From Nitrobacter sp051535235 (GTDB taxonomy: Bacteria; Pseudomonadota; Alphaproteobacteria; Rhizobiales; Xanthobacteraceae): a DNA stretch of 64,000 bases. Position 1 is the first letter of the stretch. Each line of letters starts with the position of its first letter. The notes under the pieces are model-generated. The model searched no databases and had not been told where the DNA came from. It worked only from the letters and a program-made list of their open reading frames with translations. Location of the stretch: the NCBI RefSeq assembly GCF_051535235.1, contig NZ_JBPPLZ010000005.1:62001-126000 (forward strand). Reading direction: 5' to 3'. Positions 1 to 6,370 of the stretch are shown here, piece by piece. A program made the position numbers and the translations under genes.

Positions 1-12
1 CTAGCAGACGCC

Positions 13-576
13 ATGGCACGGCGGCCGAAGCTCACACAGAAGGACCTCGCGGAAGCGATCGGCACGAGTCAGCAGCAAATTGGCAAGCTCCTACACGGCG
101 AGCGCGAAATGACAGCGCTTTGGGCCGAAAAGCTTGCCCCCGTCCTGCGAACCTCTCCAGAACTATTGGTCTTTCCGGCGCTCCGGCGATATCGCGTGCC
201 GCTGATGTCATGGGTTAGCGCCGGTCGACTTGTCAGTCAGGACGGCGTCCGAAAGTCCGACGTCAAACGATATCTTCTTGCTGCCGACCTGCCACGCGGT
301 GATTGGGTGGGGCTCGAAGTCGAGGGCGATTCCATGAACCTGGTTGCGCCGGAGGGCAGCTACATCTTTGTCAACCGCGACGACCACCGACTTGTTAACG
401 ATGCATTCTACGTGTTCGTAACCCCCGACGGCGATACGACCTTCAAGCGATACCGCGGCGGCGCCCGACCACGGCTACAGCCGTTTTCCACAAACCCAGA
501 TCACGAAACCATCCACCCGACCAACGAACTGCATGTGTTTGGCCGGGTAGGCCGCGTGATCCACGATCTTCTCTGA
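13..576 (+). CDS. CI/LexA-like phage repressor (HTH + S24 peptidase), probably 5'-truncated by the window edge
   Basis: An N-terminal helix-turn-helix (about residues 5-40, with LTQKDLAEAIG followed by SQQQIGKLLHGE) is joined to a LexA/CI-type S24 domain. The catalytic Ser is in EGDSM (Ser107) and the partner Lys in TTFKRY (Lys145), 38 residues apart as in LexA. An Ala-Gly pair in VSAGRL (70-71) sits where the self-cleavage site is expected. The reading frame is open upstream to base 1, so the ATG at 13 may be internal and the first HTH helix may lie outside the window. Such proteins keep mobile elements silent and self-cleave with RecA after DNA damage. The element integrase lies 5.6 kb away and two palindromic operator-like sites follow at 809-856, which fits an element-control role. 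Confidence 0.85.
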   Translation: MARRPKLTQKDLAEAIGTSQQQIGKLLHGEREMTALWAEKLAPVLRTSPELLVFPALRRYRVPLMSWVSAGRLVSQDGVRKSDVKRYLLAADLPRGDWVGLEVEGDSMNLVAPEGSYIFVNRDDHRLVNDAFYVFVTPDGDTTFKRYRGGARPRLQPFSTNPDHETIHPTNELHVFGRVGRVIHDLL

Positions 577-591
577 TTCGGATTTGCAAGC

Positions 592-810
592 GTGATTTCG
601 ATCATCGTCATACTGGCAATCGTTGGCGCGATACTGTTCGGCGCGGTCCGGATCATTCTCGGCTGGGTCCTACCGGTAACCACCATGCGACGAGTGGACG
701 CCATCACCAACGCAACATTCGTCTTTGTTTTCAAGCTCTGGGTCGTAGCGATGGCCGGACTGATCGTTTGGATCATCTGGTACGCAACATCTAACCCTAG
801 CCCAGTCTAA
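592..810 (+). CDS. small two-TM membrane protein, unknown function
   Basis: A 72-residue protein starting at GTG, 15 bases after the repressor stop and so probably cotranscribed with it. It has two hydrophobic segments (about residues 2-24 and 45-65) with a short basic stretch (TTMRRVDA) between them. No family is recognised. The gene ends inside the first palindrome of an operator-like pair. A passenger or accessory membrane protein of the element is the most I can say. Confidence 0.55.
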   Translation: MISIIVILAIVGAILFGAVRIILGWVLPVTTMRRVDAITNATFVFVFKLWVVAMAGLIVWIIWYATSNPSPV

Positions 811-825
811 CACCGCATTGGTGTT
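809..825. promoter_or_regulatory. palindromic operator-like site 1 (AACACC-N5-GGTGTT)
   Basis: A perfect 6+6 bp dyad with a 5-bp spacer. An identical dyad lies exactly 31 bp downstream (about three helical turns). The pair is likely bound by an HTH dimer, most simply the adjacent CI-like repressor. No T-run follows, so a terminator is less likely. Confidence 0.6.
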
Positions 826-839
826 ATTCATGTTGACTT

Positions 840-856
840 AACACCGTTTTGGTGTT
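840..856. promoter_or_regulatory. palindromic operator-like site 2 (AACACC-N5-GGTGTT)
   Basis: Same half-sites and spacing as the site at 809-825. A TTGACT hexamer (833-838), resembling a -35 box, lies between the two dyads, so repressor binding could occlude a promoter. A convincing -10 box was not seen at the right distance, and which gene is controlled is unclear. Confidence 0.58.
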
Positions 857-911
857 GTTTGTTTCCCGTGAAACATCGGGAGACTCAAGCGTGCCCCTCG
901 AGCTTCAAACG

Positions 912-1874
912 TCAGTAACGCCGCAAAAGCTTGTCCGCTCGCTTGCGGCGGTTCGGGGACGTAGCACCGATCCGCTCGACGAATTCGCGGGTCACTATCG
1001 CCACCCTGCCCGCCGGAGACAGACGCGAAAGCACGCCGGCCGCGTTATCGAAGACCGGCCGCGTGAACATGATCCAGCGTTTCGCCACCTCGCGATTCCA
1101 CGCGAAGTCGGCGGCCTTGGAGCCGATCTGACGGCGAGCGTCGATGTAGTCCAGCATAGTGTCAATCACGGCGTCATCGAGTTCGCCGTCGGCCCGCGCG
1201 ACCCAGACCAGCGCCTGGAGACCGGGCTTTGCGCGCGACATCACGGCCTCGTGCGACAGGACGACTTCGTCATCATCGTCCTCATAGAAAACCGCAAAGA
1301 ATTTGCCCGGGTCGCGGATTTGCTCACCGGTACGATGGTTACGAAGTTCAAGAATGCGATCGCTTCGAAACGTGCGTTCCGCTTGCGCGAGGTAACAATG
1401 CGCCCTGATATACGCGAAGCCGTTATCGCCAGTCACCTCGTTGACCCGGATGACGCGGTCCGTGATCACACCATCCGCATCGGCATAGGTTATCTCGAAG
1501 GAAGCCCCCGATACGCTTCCACGTGGCGGCATCGGCCGTTTCTCGCGCGGCATTTCAGACGTCGACATGCTGGCGACGATGCGAAACGATGGCCCATCTC
1601 CCGCCTCCAACTCATTCGCCTCGAACGCCGCGCTCAGGCGTTCGGCCTCAGTTCTTGCCCGCCTCAGCTTTTCCGCGCGCGCCAGACGAAATGCTTCGGC
1701 ATCGCTCGCGACGTCAGGCTTGCTGAACCAAGCTTGGGGGCCGTCGCGGGACGGCCGCACCGCGTCTTCCAGATCGCGGGCGACCTTTCGGAGGCGCCGG
1801 GCATCCGCTCCGCGCCGCCAGATGATGAAGGCCAGCAGTCCCGCCAGCGCCACCAGCCACCAATAGCCGCCCAT
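912..1874 (-). CDS. membrane-anchored protein with WYL-like and TerB-like regions
   Basis: A 320-residue protein with one N-terminal TM helix (about 4-20), then a charged, probably coiled-coil stretch (21-85). Residues about 125-180 resemble a WYL domain: a beta-rich start FEITYADADG, then YIRAHCYLAQAERTFRSDRI, matching the usual pattern of a cysteine followed by RxFRxDRI. Residues about 215-300 (ALVWVARADGELDD and onward) look TerB-like. WYL domains usually sense ligands in transcription regulators of defence and stress loci; here it is tethered to the membrane and no HTH is visible. It starts divergently from the plus-strand train, and GGAG precedes the ATG. Function unknown; the domain calls are by eye. 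Confidence 0.72.
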   Translation of the reverse strand: MGGYWWLVALAGLLAFIIWRRGADARRLRKVARDLEDAVRPSRDGPQAWFSKPDVASDAEAFRLARAEKLRRARTEAERLSAAFEANELEAGDGPSFRIVASMSTSEMPREKRPMPPRGSVSGASFEITYADADGVITDRVIRVNEVTGDNGFAYIRAHCYLAQAERTFRSDRILELRNHRTGEQIRDPGKFFAVFYEDDDDEVVLSHEAVMSRAKPGLQALVWVARADGELDDAVIDTMLDYIDARRQIGSKAADFAWNREVAKRWIMFTRPVFDNAAGVLSRLSPAGRVAIVTREFVERIGATSPNRRKRADKLLRRY

Positions 1875-1957
1875 TGCCCCGCACTCCTCGTCCCCTTTCC
1901 CGGACGGGATGCTGGCATGCCGCAGGCGTCTTTTCCACTGACAAACCGGGGGTTTTC

Positions 1958-2242
1958 ATGCGTCGTTCTCGCTGCAACGTGGTCAAATCCGGCCCTTCCT
2001 TTTTCCAACCCGCCCTCACCATTCCCGCTTTCATCGATTCCGCACTGACGAGGCCCCGCGCCGGTCTGAGCGGCGAGGCCGCGACCCGCGTCATGGCCGA
2101 GGACATGCGGCAGGCCGCACAGCGCGAGGGCGGCCTGTCGCGAGACGACATGCTGCTGCTCGGCTGGACCGCGGCGCAGATCGAAACGCTGGTGCCGGCC
2201 GCCCGCGAGCGCGCCCAGGCGCTGGCCGGATTGACGGCGTGA
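1958..2242 (+). CDS. hypothetical protein, first gene of the element's coupled train
   Basis: The reading frame opens at 1874, but I place the start at the ATG at 1958 because a G-rich stretch (1948-1952) precedes it and the upstream region is the divergent promoter for the minus-strand WYL-like gene. The 94-residue product has a helical C-terminal half (RDDMLLLGWTAAQIETLVPAARERA). No family is recognised. The next gene begins 7 bases after its stop. Confidence 0.55.
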   Translation: MRRSRCNVVKSGPSFFQPALTIPAFIDSALTRPRAGLSGEAATRVMAEDMRQAAQREGGLSRDDMLLLGWTAAQIETLVPAARERAQALAGLTA

Positions 2243-2248
2243 CCGCCA

Positions 2249-2476
2249 ATGAGCAACGTCATCGTTCTGCGCGCGCCGCTTTCCAAAACACCGAACGGGA
2301 CTCTTTTGGTGCGGCCAAAAGAGATTCCAGACCCGCCGCCGGCTGCGGACCGGCGGCGGGTCGCCTGCTCGATCGTCGAGAGGCCAGGCCTCGAGCCGCT
2401 TTGCGTCGCGACCTATCTCGGTCTCGTCCCCGCGCTGTGGCTCGCGCCCCTGGTCTGGCTGTGGGGCCGGCTATGA
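2249..2476 (+). CDS. hypothetical small protein with C-terminal hydrophobic segment
   Basis: 75 residues; a polar, proline-rich N-terminal half and a hydrophobic tail (LGLVPALWLAPLVWLWG) that could be a TM helix. Its TGA overlaps the ATG of the next gene (ATGA at 2473-2476), implying translational coupling. No family recognised. Confidence 0.5.
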   Translation: MSNVIVLRAPLSKTPNGTLLVRPKEIPDPPPAADRRRVACSIVERPGLEPLCVATYLGLVPALWLAPLVWLWGRL

Positions 2477-2676
2477 GCGATATCGTCAGCCTCACCCACC
2501 CGGACCATCTCGCCACCGCGACCCAGCTCGAGGCGACGATCGCGCTGGCCGAATGGCAGCGTTACCGCGACCGCCCGCCTTCGCGACGTCTCGCCGAGTA
2601 TGACGATGTCGCCGCCGAGCGGGCTTTCGAAGCCACGCTCGATATCGTCGCTACCGAAATGGCGAGGGCGTCATGA
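2473..2676 (+). CDS. hypothetical 67-residue helical protein
   Basis: Starts in the ATGA overlap at 2473 and ends in another at 2673-2676. The protein is acidic and predicted helical (ATQLEATIALAEWQRYRD, then AERAFEATLDIVATEMAR). The double coupling is the main support for it being real. Confidence 0.5.
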   Translation: MSDIVSLTHPDHLATATQLEATIALAEWQRYRDRPPSRRLAEYDDVAAERAFEATLDIVATEMARAS

Positions 2677-2951
2677 AACTCCGTCCCCGCCCCTCCTTCG
2701 TCGCCATGGTGCTGGACGCGATCCCGGACGACGGCACGCCGGTCTCGGCGCGCGGCGTCTTCATCGCGATCGGCAGCAAATCGACGCCGGCCTATGTCCG
2801 CACCGTGCTGCGGCAACTGCATCGCACCGGGCAGATCGTCGGCATCGGGCACCCGTCCGTGCGCGTCTACCGGCGCATTCCCGATTCCACATCGGTTGAT
2901 CGCGTCCCGGCCGGCGGGCAGCCGGCAGTTTCCGAAGGACACGCCCTATGA
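2673..2951 (+). CDS. putative winged-helix-like small protein
   Basis: 92 residues. The central part (TPVSARGVFIAIGSKSTPAY then VRTVLRQLHRTGQIVGI) has the rhythm of a winged helix: helix, recognition helix rich in S/T, then a hydrophobic strand. It could be a small DNA-binding protein of the element; no specific family is recognised. It is coupled on both sides by ATGA overlaps, and directly precedes the Mtd-like gene. Confidence 0.5.
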   Translation: MKLRPRPSFVAMVLDAIPDDGTPVSARGVFIAIGSKSTPAYVRTVLRQLHRTGQIVGIGHPSVRVYRRIPDSTSVDRVPAGGQPAVSEGHAL

Positions 2952-3856
2952 ATGCGCCTGAAACCTTTGCCGCGGCCGAGCGCGTGCCGACCATCGTCAA
3001 GCGGGACCCGCGATCGCCGGCATGGCTGGTGACCGGACGCGACAGCCTGGTCATCAGGGCCGGCACGACGATCGACGGCCAGCGCTTCAAGGCCGCGAGG
3101 CAGGTCGTGCTGCCGTCCGATGGACTGACCCCCGGCGCCGATTACGGCATCGTGCTGGCCGACGGCATCCCGCATGCGTTGCGAGCGTATCGCATCCCTG
3201 CCGGCGAAGGCTGCATCGGCGGCTTTCACTTTGCGCCAGGCGGCAATGCCCGCGCGGGCAACGGCGGCGACGCCATCCCCGCGATCAATCCCTGCTCGCT
3301 GTGGGACCTGAGCTTTCGTCCCGCCTGCCGGGATCCGCGCAGCATGGCGCTGGTCGAGGCCGAGGGCGCGCGGTTCTGGTGCGACATCTATCTCACCGGC
3401 GTCGATCACATCCGGCAGGGCACCAGCCGCTATGGGGCGGCAATCGCCGACGGCCGCAATTGCCCGATCGATCCCGCGACCGGCAAGCCGTTTCTCCGCT
3501 TCGACTATGCCGCCGCCAATGCGGTCATGGCGCATCACGGCAAACAACTGCTGACCCAGCGCGAGTTCGAGGCGGCCGCCGCCGGCGTCACGGAACATTC
3601 CGCGCACGGCGTTGATCCCGAAATCACGAAGCTGGACGCGCGGCGCACCAGCCGGGCCGGCCTCGTGCAGGCGACCGGCAACATGTGGGTGTGGGGCCGC
3701 AGCAACGACGTGCAGCCGCGCGCGTCCATCTTCGGCGGCTCCTGGCTCAGCGGCGGCGACGCGGGCTCGCGCTACGCGAACCTCGACTACTGGCCGGAGC
3801 TCTCGCACGACAATTTGGGCGCCCGCGGCCGCAGTGACCACCTGCAGCCTGGCTAG
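2948..3856 (+). CDS. Mtd-like C-type-lectin-fold receptor-binding protein; putative DGR target
   Basis: A 302-residue protein whose C-terminus has the layout of DGR-diversified C-type lectins. Gly263-Gly264-Ser265-Trp266 opens the last block, an AGSR segment follows, and the end reads LGARGRSDHLQPG. From memory this resembles Bordetella phage BPP-1 Mtd, which ends GARGVCDHL. In the last block most candidate variable codons end in C (CTC, AGC, GGC, GGC, GAC, TAC, GAC, TAC, CAC, GAC), as expected if AAC codons of a template were mutated at the adenines; the G+C bias also favours C, so this is supportive only. Mtd is a trimeric phage tail-tip protein that chooses the host receptor. It sits in the coupled train of an integrated element. 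A perfect hairpin begins at its stop codon. No reverse transcriptase, Avd or template repeat is seen in this window. Confidence 0.75.
   Translation: MNAPETFAAAERVPTIVKRDPRSPAWLVTGRDSLVIRAGTTIDGQRFKAARQVVLPSDGLTPGADYGIVLADGIPHALRAYRIPAGEGCIGGFHFAPGGNARAGNGGDAIPAINPCSLWDLSFRPACRDPRSMALVEAEGARFWCDIYLTGVDHIRQGTSRYGAAIADGRNCPIDPATGKPFLRFDYAAANAVMAHHGKQLLTQREFEAAAAGVTEHSAHGVDPEITKLDARRTSRAGLVQATGNMWVWGRSNDVQPRASIFGGSWLSGGDAGSRYANLDYWPELSHDNLGARGRSDHLQPG
3734..3841 (+). other. putative DGR variable region (VR) within the Mtd-like gene
   Basis: Extends from the Gly-Gly-Ser-Trp codons to the Ser-Asp-His codons. Bounds are inferred from the family architecture, not from comparison with a template repeat, which is not visible here. 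Confidence 0.45.
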
Positions 3857-3875
3857 GCGCTGCGACAGCAGCGCC
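3856..3875 (+). other. perfect 8-bp stem / GACA-loop hairpin at the Mtd-like stop codon
   Basis: GGCGCTGC (3856-3863), loop GACA (3864-3867), GCAGCGCC (3868-3875). The first base is the last base of the TAG stop. There is no T-run, so it is not a typical terminator. In BPP-1 a short inverted repeat just downstream of the VR forms a hairpin/cruciform needed for efficient DGR retrohoming; position and shape fit that element. Confidence 0.65.
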
Positions 3876-3900
3876 GCGACACAAATACGCGGGGGCATTC

Positions 3901-4104
3901 ATGACCAGGCGACAGGCGGAAAACATATTCGCTTTTACGCGGGATGCGGTCGCTGAGTTCGACTGCACCGTTTGCGGCACGCACGTCTATCGATACGGCG
4001 ATCGCGATTTCACCCACACAATCTGCCGTGTCTGCGAGTTCATTGGAGAGCACCCGCAGCTTTCCGACGAGGCCAAGGCGCTGCTACGAGGCGAGCACCC
4101 ATGA
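3901..4104 (+). CDS. small zinc-ribbon-like protein
   Basis: 67 residues with two CxxC pairs (CTVCGTH and CRVCEF) about 18 residues apart, a likely zinc ribbon. The stop overlaps the ATG of the next gene (ATGA at 4101-4104). Function unknown. Confidence 0.6.
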   Translation: MTRRQAENIFAFTRDAVAEFDCTVCGTHVYRYGDRDFTHTICRVCEFIGEHPQLSDEAKALLRGEHP

Positions 4105-5192
4105 CCAGGACCTCGATCGAATGGACGCAGCACGTCTGGAATCCGTTCGCCGGCTGCTCGATCCTCTCGCCCGGCTGCACCAATTGCTACGCCATGCAGA
4201 TGGCCAGCCGGATCGAGGCATGCAGCGCCGGCCTCTCGCCTGGTCACCGCGGCGCGCCGCATTACGCCGGCACCACGAAGATCGTGAACGGCAAGCCGGT
4301 CTGGACCGGCAAGATCGGCATCGCTTCGGATGAGGTCCTGACCGCGCCGCTCAGGCGCAAGAAGCCGACCACCTGGTTCGTCAATTCGATGTCGGATCTG
4401 TTTCACGAGAACGTCCCGGACGAAGCGATCGACAAGGTCTTTGCGGTGATGGCGCTGACGCCGCAGCACACCTACCAGGTGCTGACGAAACGCAGCGCGC
4501 GGATGCGGGACTACATCAACTCCTGTTGCGCAAAGCTTGGGCGGCAGTCTGAATTACGTATCCTGATTGATCGTTTCGAGCAGCGGCCGACCGAGAACGT
4601 CCAAGGGCGGCTACGGGTCTCAGGGACGCCGGAAAGCGGGTGGAAACCGCTACCCAACGTCTGGCTCGGTGTCTCGACCGAGCGGCAGCAGGAAGCCGAC
4701 GAACGGATTCCGGATCTGCTGGCGACGCCGGCCGCGGTGCGCTTCATCAGCGCCGAGCCGCTGCTTGGGCCGATCGACCTTCGGCACATTGCGCCATCTG
4801 ATACGGGCTATATCAACGCTCTGAGCAGCAGCACTGGTCCAAATCTCGACCAGGTCATCGTTGGCGGCGAAAACGGCGAGCGCCCGATGCATCCGGACTG
4901 GGCGCGGTCACTCCGCGACCAGTGCGCCGCAGCCGGGACGGCGTTCTTCTTCAAGCAGTGGGGAAGCTGGTACCCGACCATAGATCGCGACAGGGACGAT
5001 CCGGACTGGCGTCGCGACTATGGCTGCGCCAACCGGCAACCGAACAAATACAAGATCCTGAACCTCGCCGGCGGCTGCGGTTTTCACGGCGAGCGCGTGC
5101 ACCTGATGCAGCGCAACAACAGCAAATCCACTACCGGTCGGCTGCTCGACGGCGTAGAGCACAATGGAATGCCGGAGGCGGCCAGCCTATGA
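4101..5192 (+). CDS. DUF5131 / phage Gp37-Gp68 family protein
   Basis: 363 residues; starts in an ATGA overlap, so the longer in-frame extension to 3972 is rejected. The N-terminus has the family opening TSIEWTQHVWNPFAGC and the cysteine motif CSILSPGCTNCYA (C-x6-C-x2-C), which looks suited to an iron-sulfur cluster as in radical-SAM-like proteins. Further family marks are FVNSMSDLFHE, TKRSARM, WLGVSTE, FISAEPLLG, VGGENG and FFKQWG. Members occur in phages and mobile elements; the biochemical role is not established to my knowledge. Confidence 0.85.
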   Translation: MTRTSIEWTQHVWNPFAGCSILSPGCTNCYAMQMASRIEACSAGLSPGHRGAPHYAGTTKIVNGKPVWTGKIGIASDEVLTAPLRRKKPTTWFVNSMSDLFHENVPDEAIDKVFAVMALTPQHTYQVLTKRSARMRDYINSCCAKLGRQSELRILIDRFEQRPTENVQGRLRVSGTPESGWKPLPNVWLGVSTERQQEADERIPDLLATPAAVRFISAEPLLGPIDLRHIAPSDTGYINALSSSTGPNLDQVIVGGENGERPMHPDWARSLRDQCAAAGTAFFFKQWGSWYPTIDRDRDDPDWRRDYGCANRQPNKYKILNLAGGCGFHGERVHLMQRNNSKSTTGRLLDGVEHNGMPEAASL

Positions 5193-5410
5193 AGCTCAAG
5201 CCTGAAACTGTCGGGTTTGTCCGGGGCGGCATGCTCTTTCTCGAACCGCCAGAGCGTTGGCGGGTGTGGCAGCGAGATATTTGGACCTGCGATAGCGAAG
5301 GCCATCGGCCTCGCCGTTGCGATACCAATCTTTGCGACGCGGGCGGCAATTGCATCGCCTGTAACGCTATCCAAGGTGAAGCCTGTCAGCATCCGGAGGT
5401 CGCGCAATGA
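5189..5410 (+). CDS. Cys-rich hypothetical protein
   Basis: 73 residues; starts in an ATGA overlap with the DUF5131 gene. Six cysteines crowd the C-terminal half (CDSEGHRPRRC, CDAGGNCIAC), suggesting metal binding. No family recognised. Confidence 0.55.
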   Translation: MKLKPETVGFVRGGMLFLEPPERWRVWQRDIWTCDSEGHRPRRCDTNLCDAGGNCIACNAIQGEACQHPEVAQ

Positions 5411-5703
5411 TGCGCACCCTGCTGTGGAAACTGCGCTGGCAAGCGCGACGGATCAGCGATCCATTCATGTCGCGCTGCCGAGTGTGCGGCGGCCGCGAGA
5501 ATGTCGTGAGCTTCGATCCTCGCGGTCTGTGGGCCTATCCTACCCGCCGCACCTGGTGCCCGGATCACTGCCCCGGCCACGACTACGTCTATTCGCGTTG
5601 GGACGGCCACTACTGCAACAACTGCGGCGATCTGCCCGACCTTCAATGGTACGACGACCGCGCGCAGGACGCCGCCGAATTCGAGGCCGAGGCGGCGCGA
5701 TGA
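5407..5703 (+). CDS. Cys-rich hypothetical protein, probable double zinc ribbon
   Basis: 98 residues, ATGA-coupled on both sides. Cysteine pairs CRVCGG, CPDHC and CNNCG are spaced like zinc knuckles. It keeps company with three other Cys-rich small proteins in the same train. Function unknown. Confidence 0.55.
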   Translation: MMRTLLWKLRWQARRISDPFMSRCRVCGGRENVVSFDPRGLWAYPTRRTWCPDHCPGHDYVYSRWDGHYCNNCGDLPDLQWYDDRAQDAAEFEAEAAR

Positions 5704-6014
5704 AGAAGCCACGCCCAACCGACGAAGAATTCGCCGATCTCAAATGCAAGCGCGATGCGGCAATTGAGGCCACAGTTCGCGAGATTTGCGAGAAGCAGGG
5801 CTGGGATTTCGACAAGGTGAGCGTTCATCGATCCGGCGCACACGGCTGCTACTGCGCTTGTCCGGACGGCCCCTGTCAACACATCTGGGACGGCCCCGAC
5901 GTCCCGATCGGCCTCGAGAACGGCGAGGACGAAAGCCAGGCGCGCGGCTGGAGCATCACATGCTCGCTCTGCGGCCAGGACGCCATGTCGCACGATATCC
6001 GGTGCGCGCCATGA
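5700..6014 (+). CDS. Cys-rich hypothetical protein
   Basis: 104 residues starting at the ATGA overlap (5700). An acidic/helical N-terminus is followed by CYCACPDGPCQH and a C-terminal CSLCGQDAMSH: two potential metal-binding clusters. ATGA-coupled to the excisionase-like gene that follows. Confidence 0.55.
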   Translation: MKKPRPTDEEFADLKCKRDAAIEATVREICEKQGWDFDKVSVHRSGAHGCYCACPDGPCQHIWDGPDVPIGLENGEDESQARGWSITCSLCGQDAMSHDIRCAP

Positions 6015-6370
6015 ATCCCCCTGGCAGTATGTCTTTGCTGACCTTTGAGCAGGCCGCGGCCCTGCTCAATATATCCGGCCGGCAATTGCGCGGACACGTG
6101 AAAGCGGGGAATATCCCGTTCATCGACGTCGGTCTGAAATCCCGTCCCAGCTATCGATTCCGGCGGTCGGACCTTGTGTCATTCGAGACTTCGCGAGTTT
6201 GTTTATGCGCAACACAGTCCGTGGAATCTACCGCCGCAAAGGCAGCGAAGAGTGGTCGTACGACGTCGTCATACGAGGTCATCGATTTTGCGGCTCAACG
6301 GGTTGCACGGAGAAGCGGGCGGCCGAAAGGTGGATCACCCGATTTCGCACCGACAAAGCGGGGGCGATAA
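6011..6370 (+). CDS. excisionase-like MerR/HTH_17-type DNA-binding protein
   Basis: 119 residues from the ATGA overlap at 6011. The N-terminal LLTFEQAAALLNISGRQLRG followed by HVKAGNIPFIDVG and RFRRSDLVSF is the classic HTH_17/Xis pattern: helix, recognition helix, wing, then R/K-x-S-DL. It probably binds att-site DNA and steers the integrase towards excision. Its C-terminal 55 codons overlap the integrase gene out of frame by about 166 bases; the tail (residues 65-119) looks unstructured. Confidence 0.7.
   Translation: MNPPGSMSLLTFEQAAALLNISGRQLRGHVKAGNIPFIDVGLKSRPSYRFRRSDLVSFETSRVCLCATQSVESTAAKAAKSGRTTSSYEVIDFAAQRVARRSGRPKGGSPDFAPTKRGR

Noticed and set aside
809..856. The two AACACC/GGTGTT dyads as terminators
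   Set aside because: No T-run follows on either strand and identical repeats at helical spacing fit operators better.
849..2048. 399-codon plus-strand frame opposite the WYL-like gene
   Set aside because: It is the antisense of the 912-1874 gene, has no recognisable domain and starts inside the second operator.
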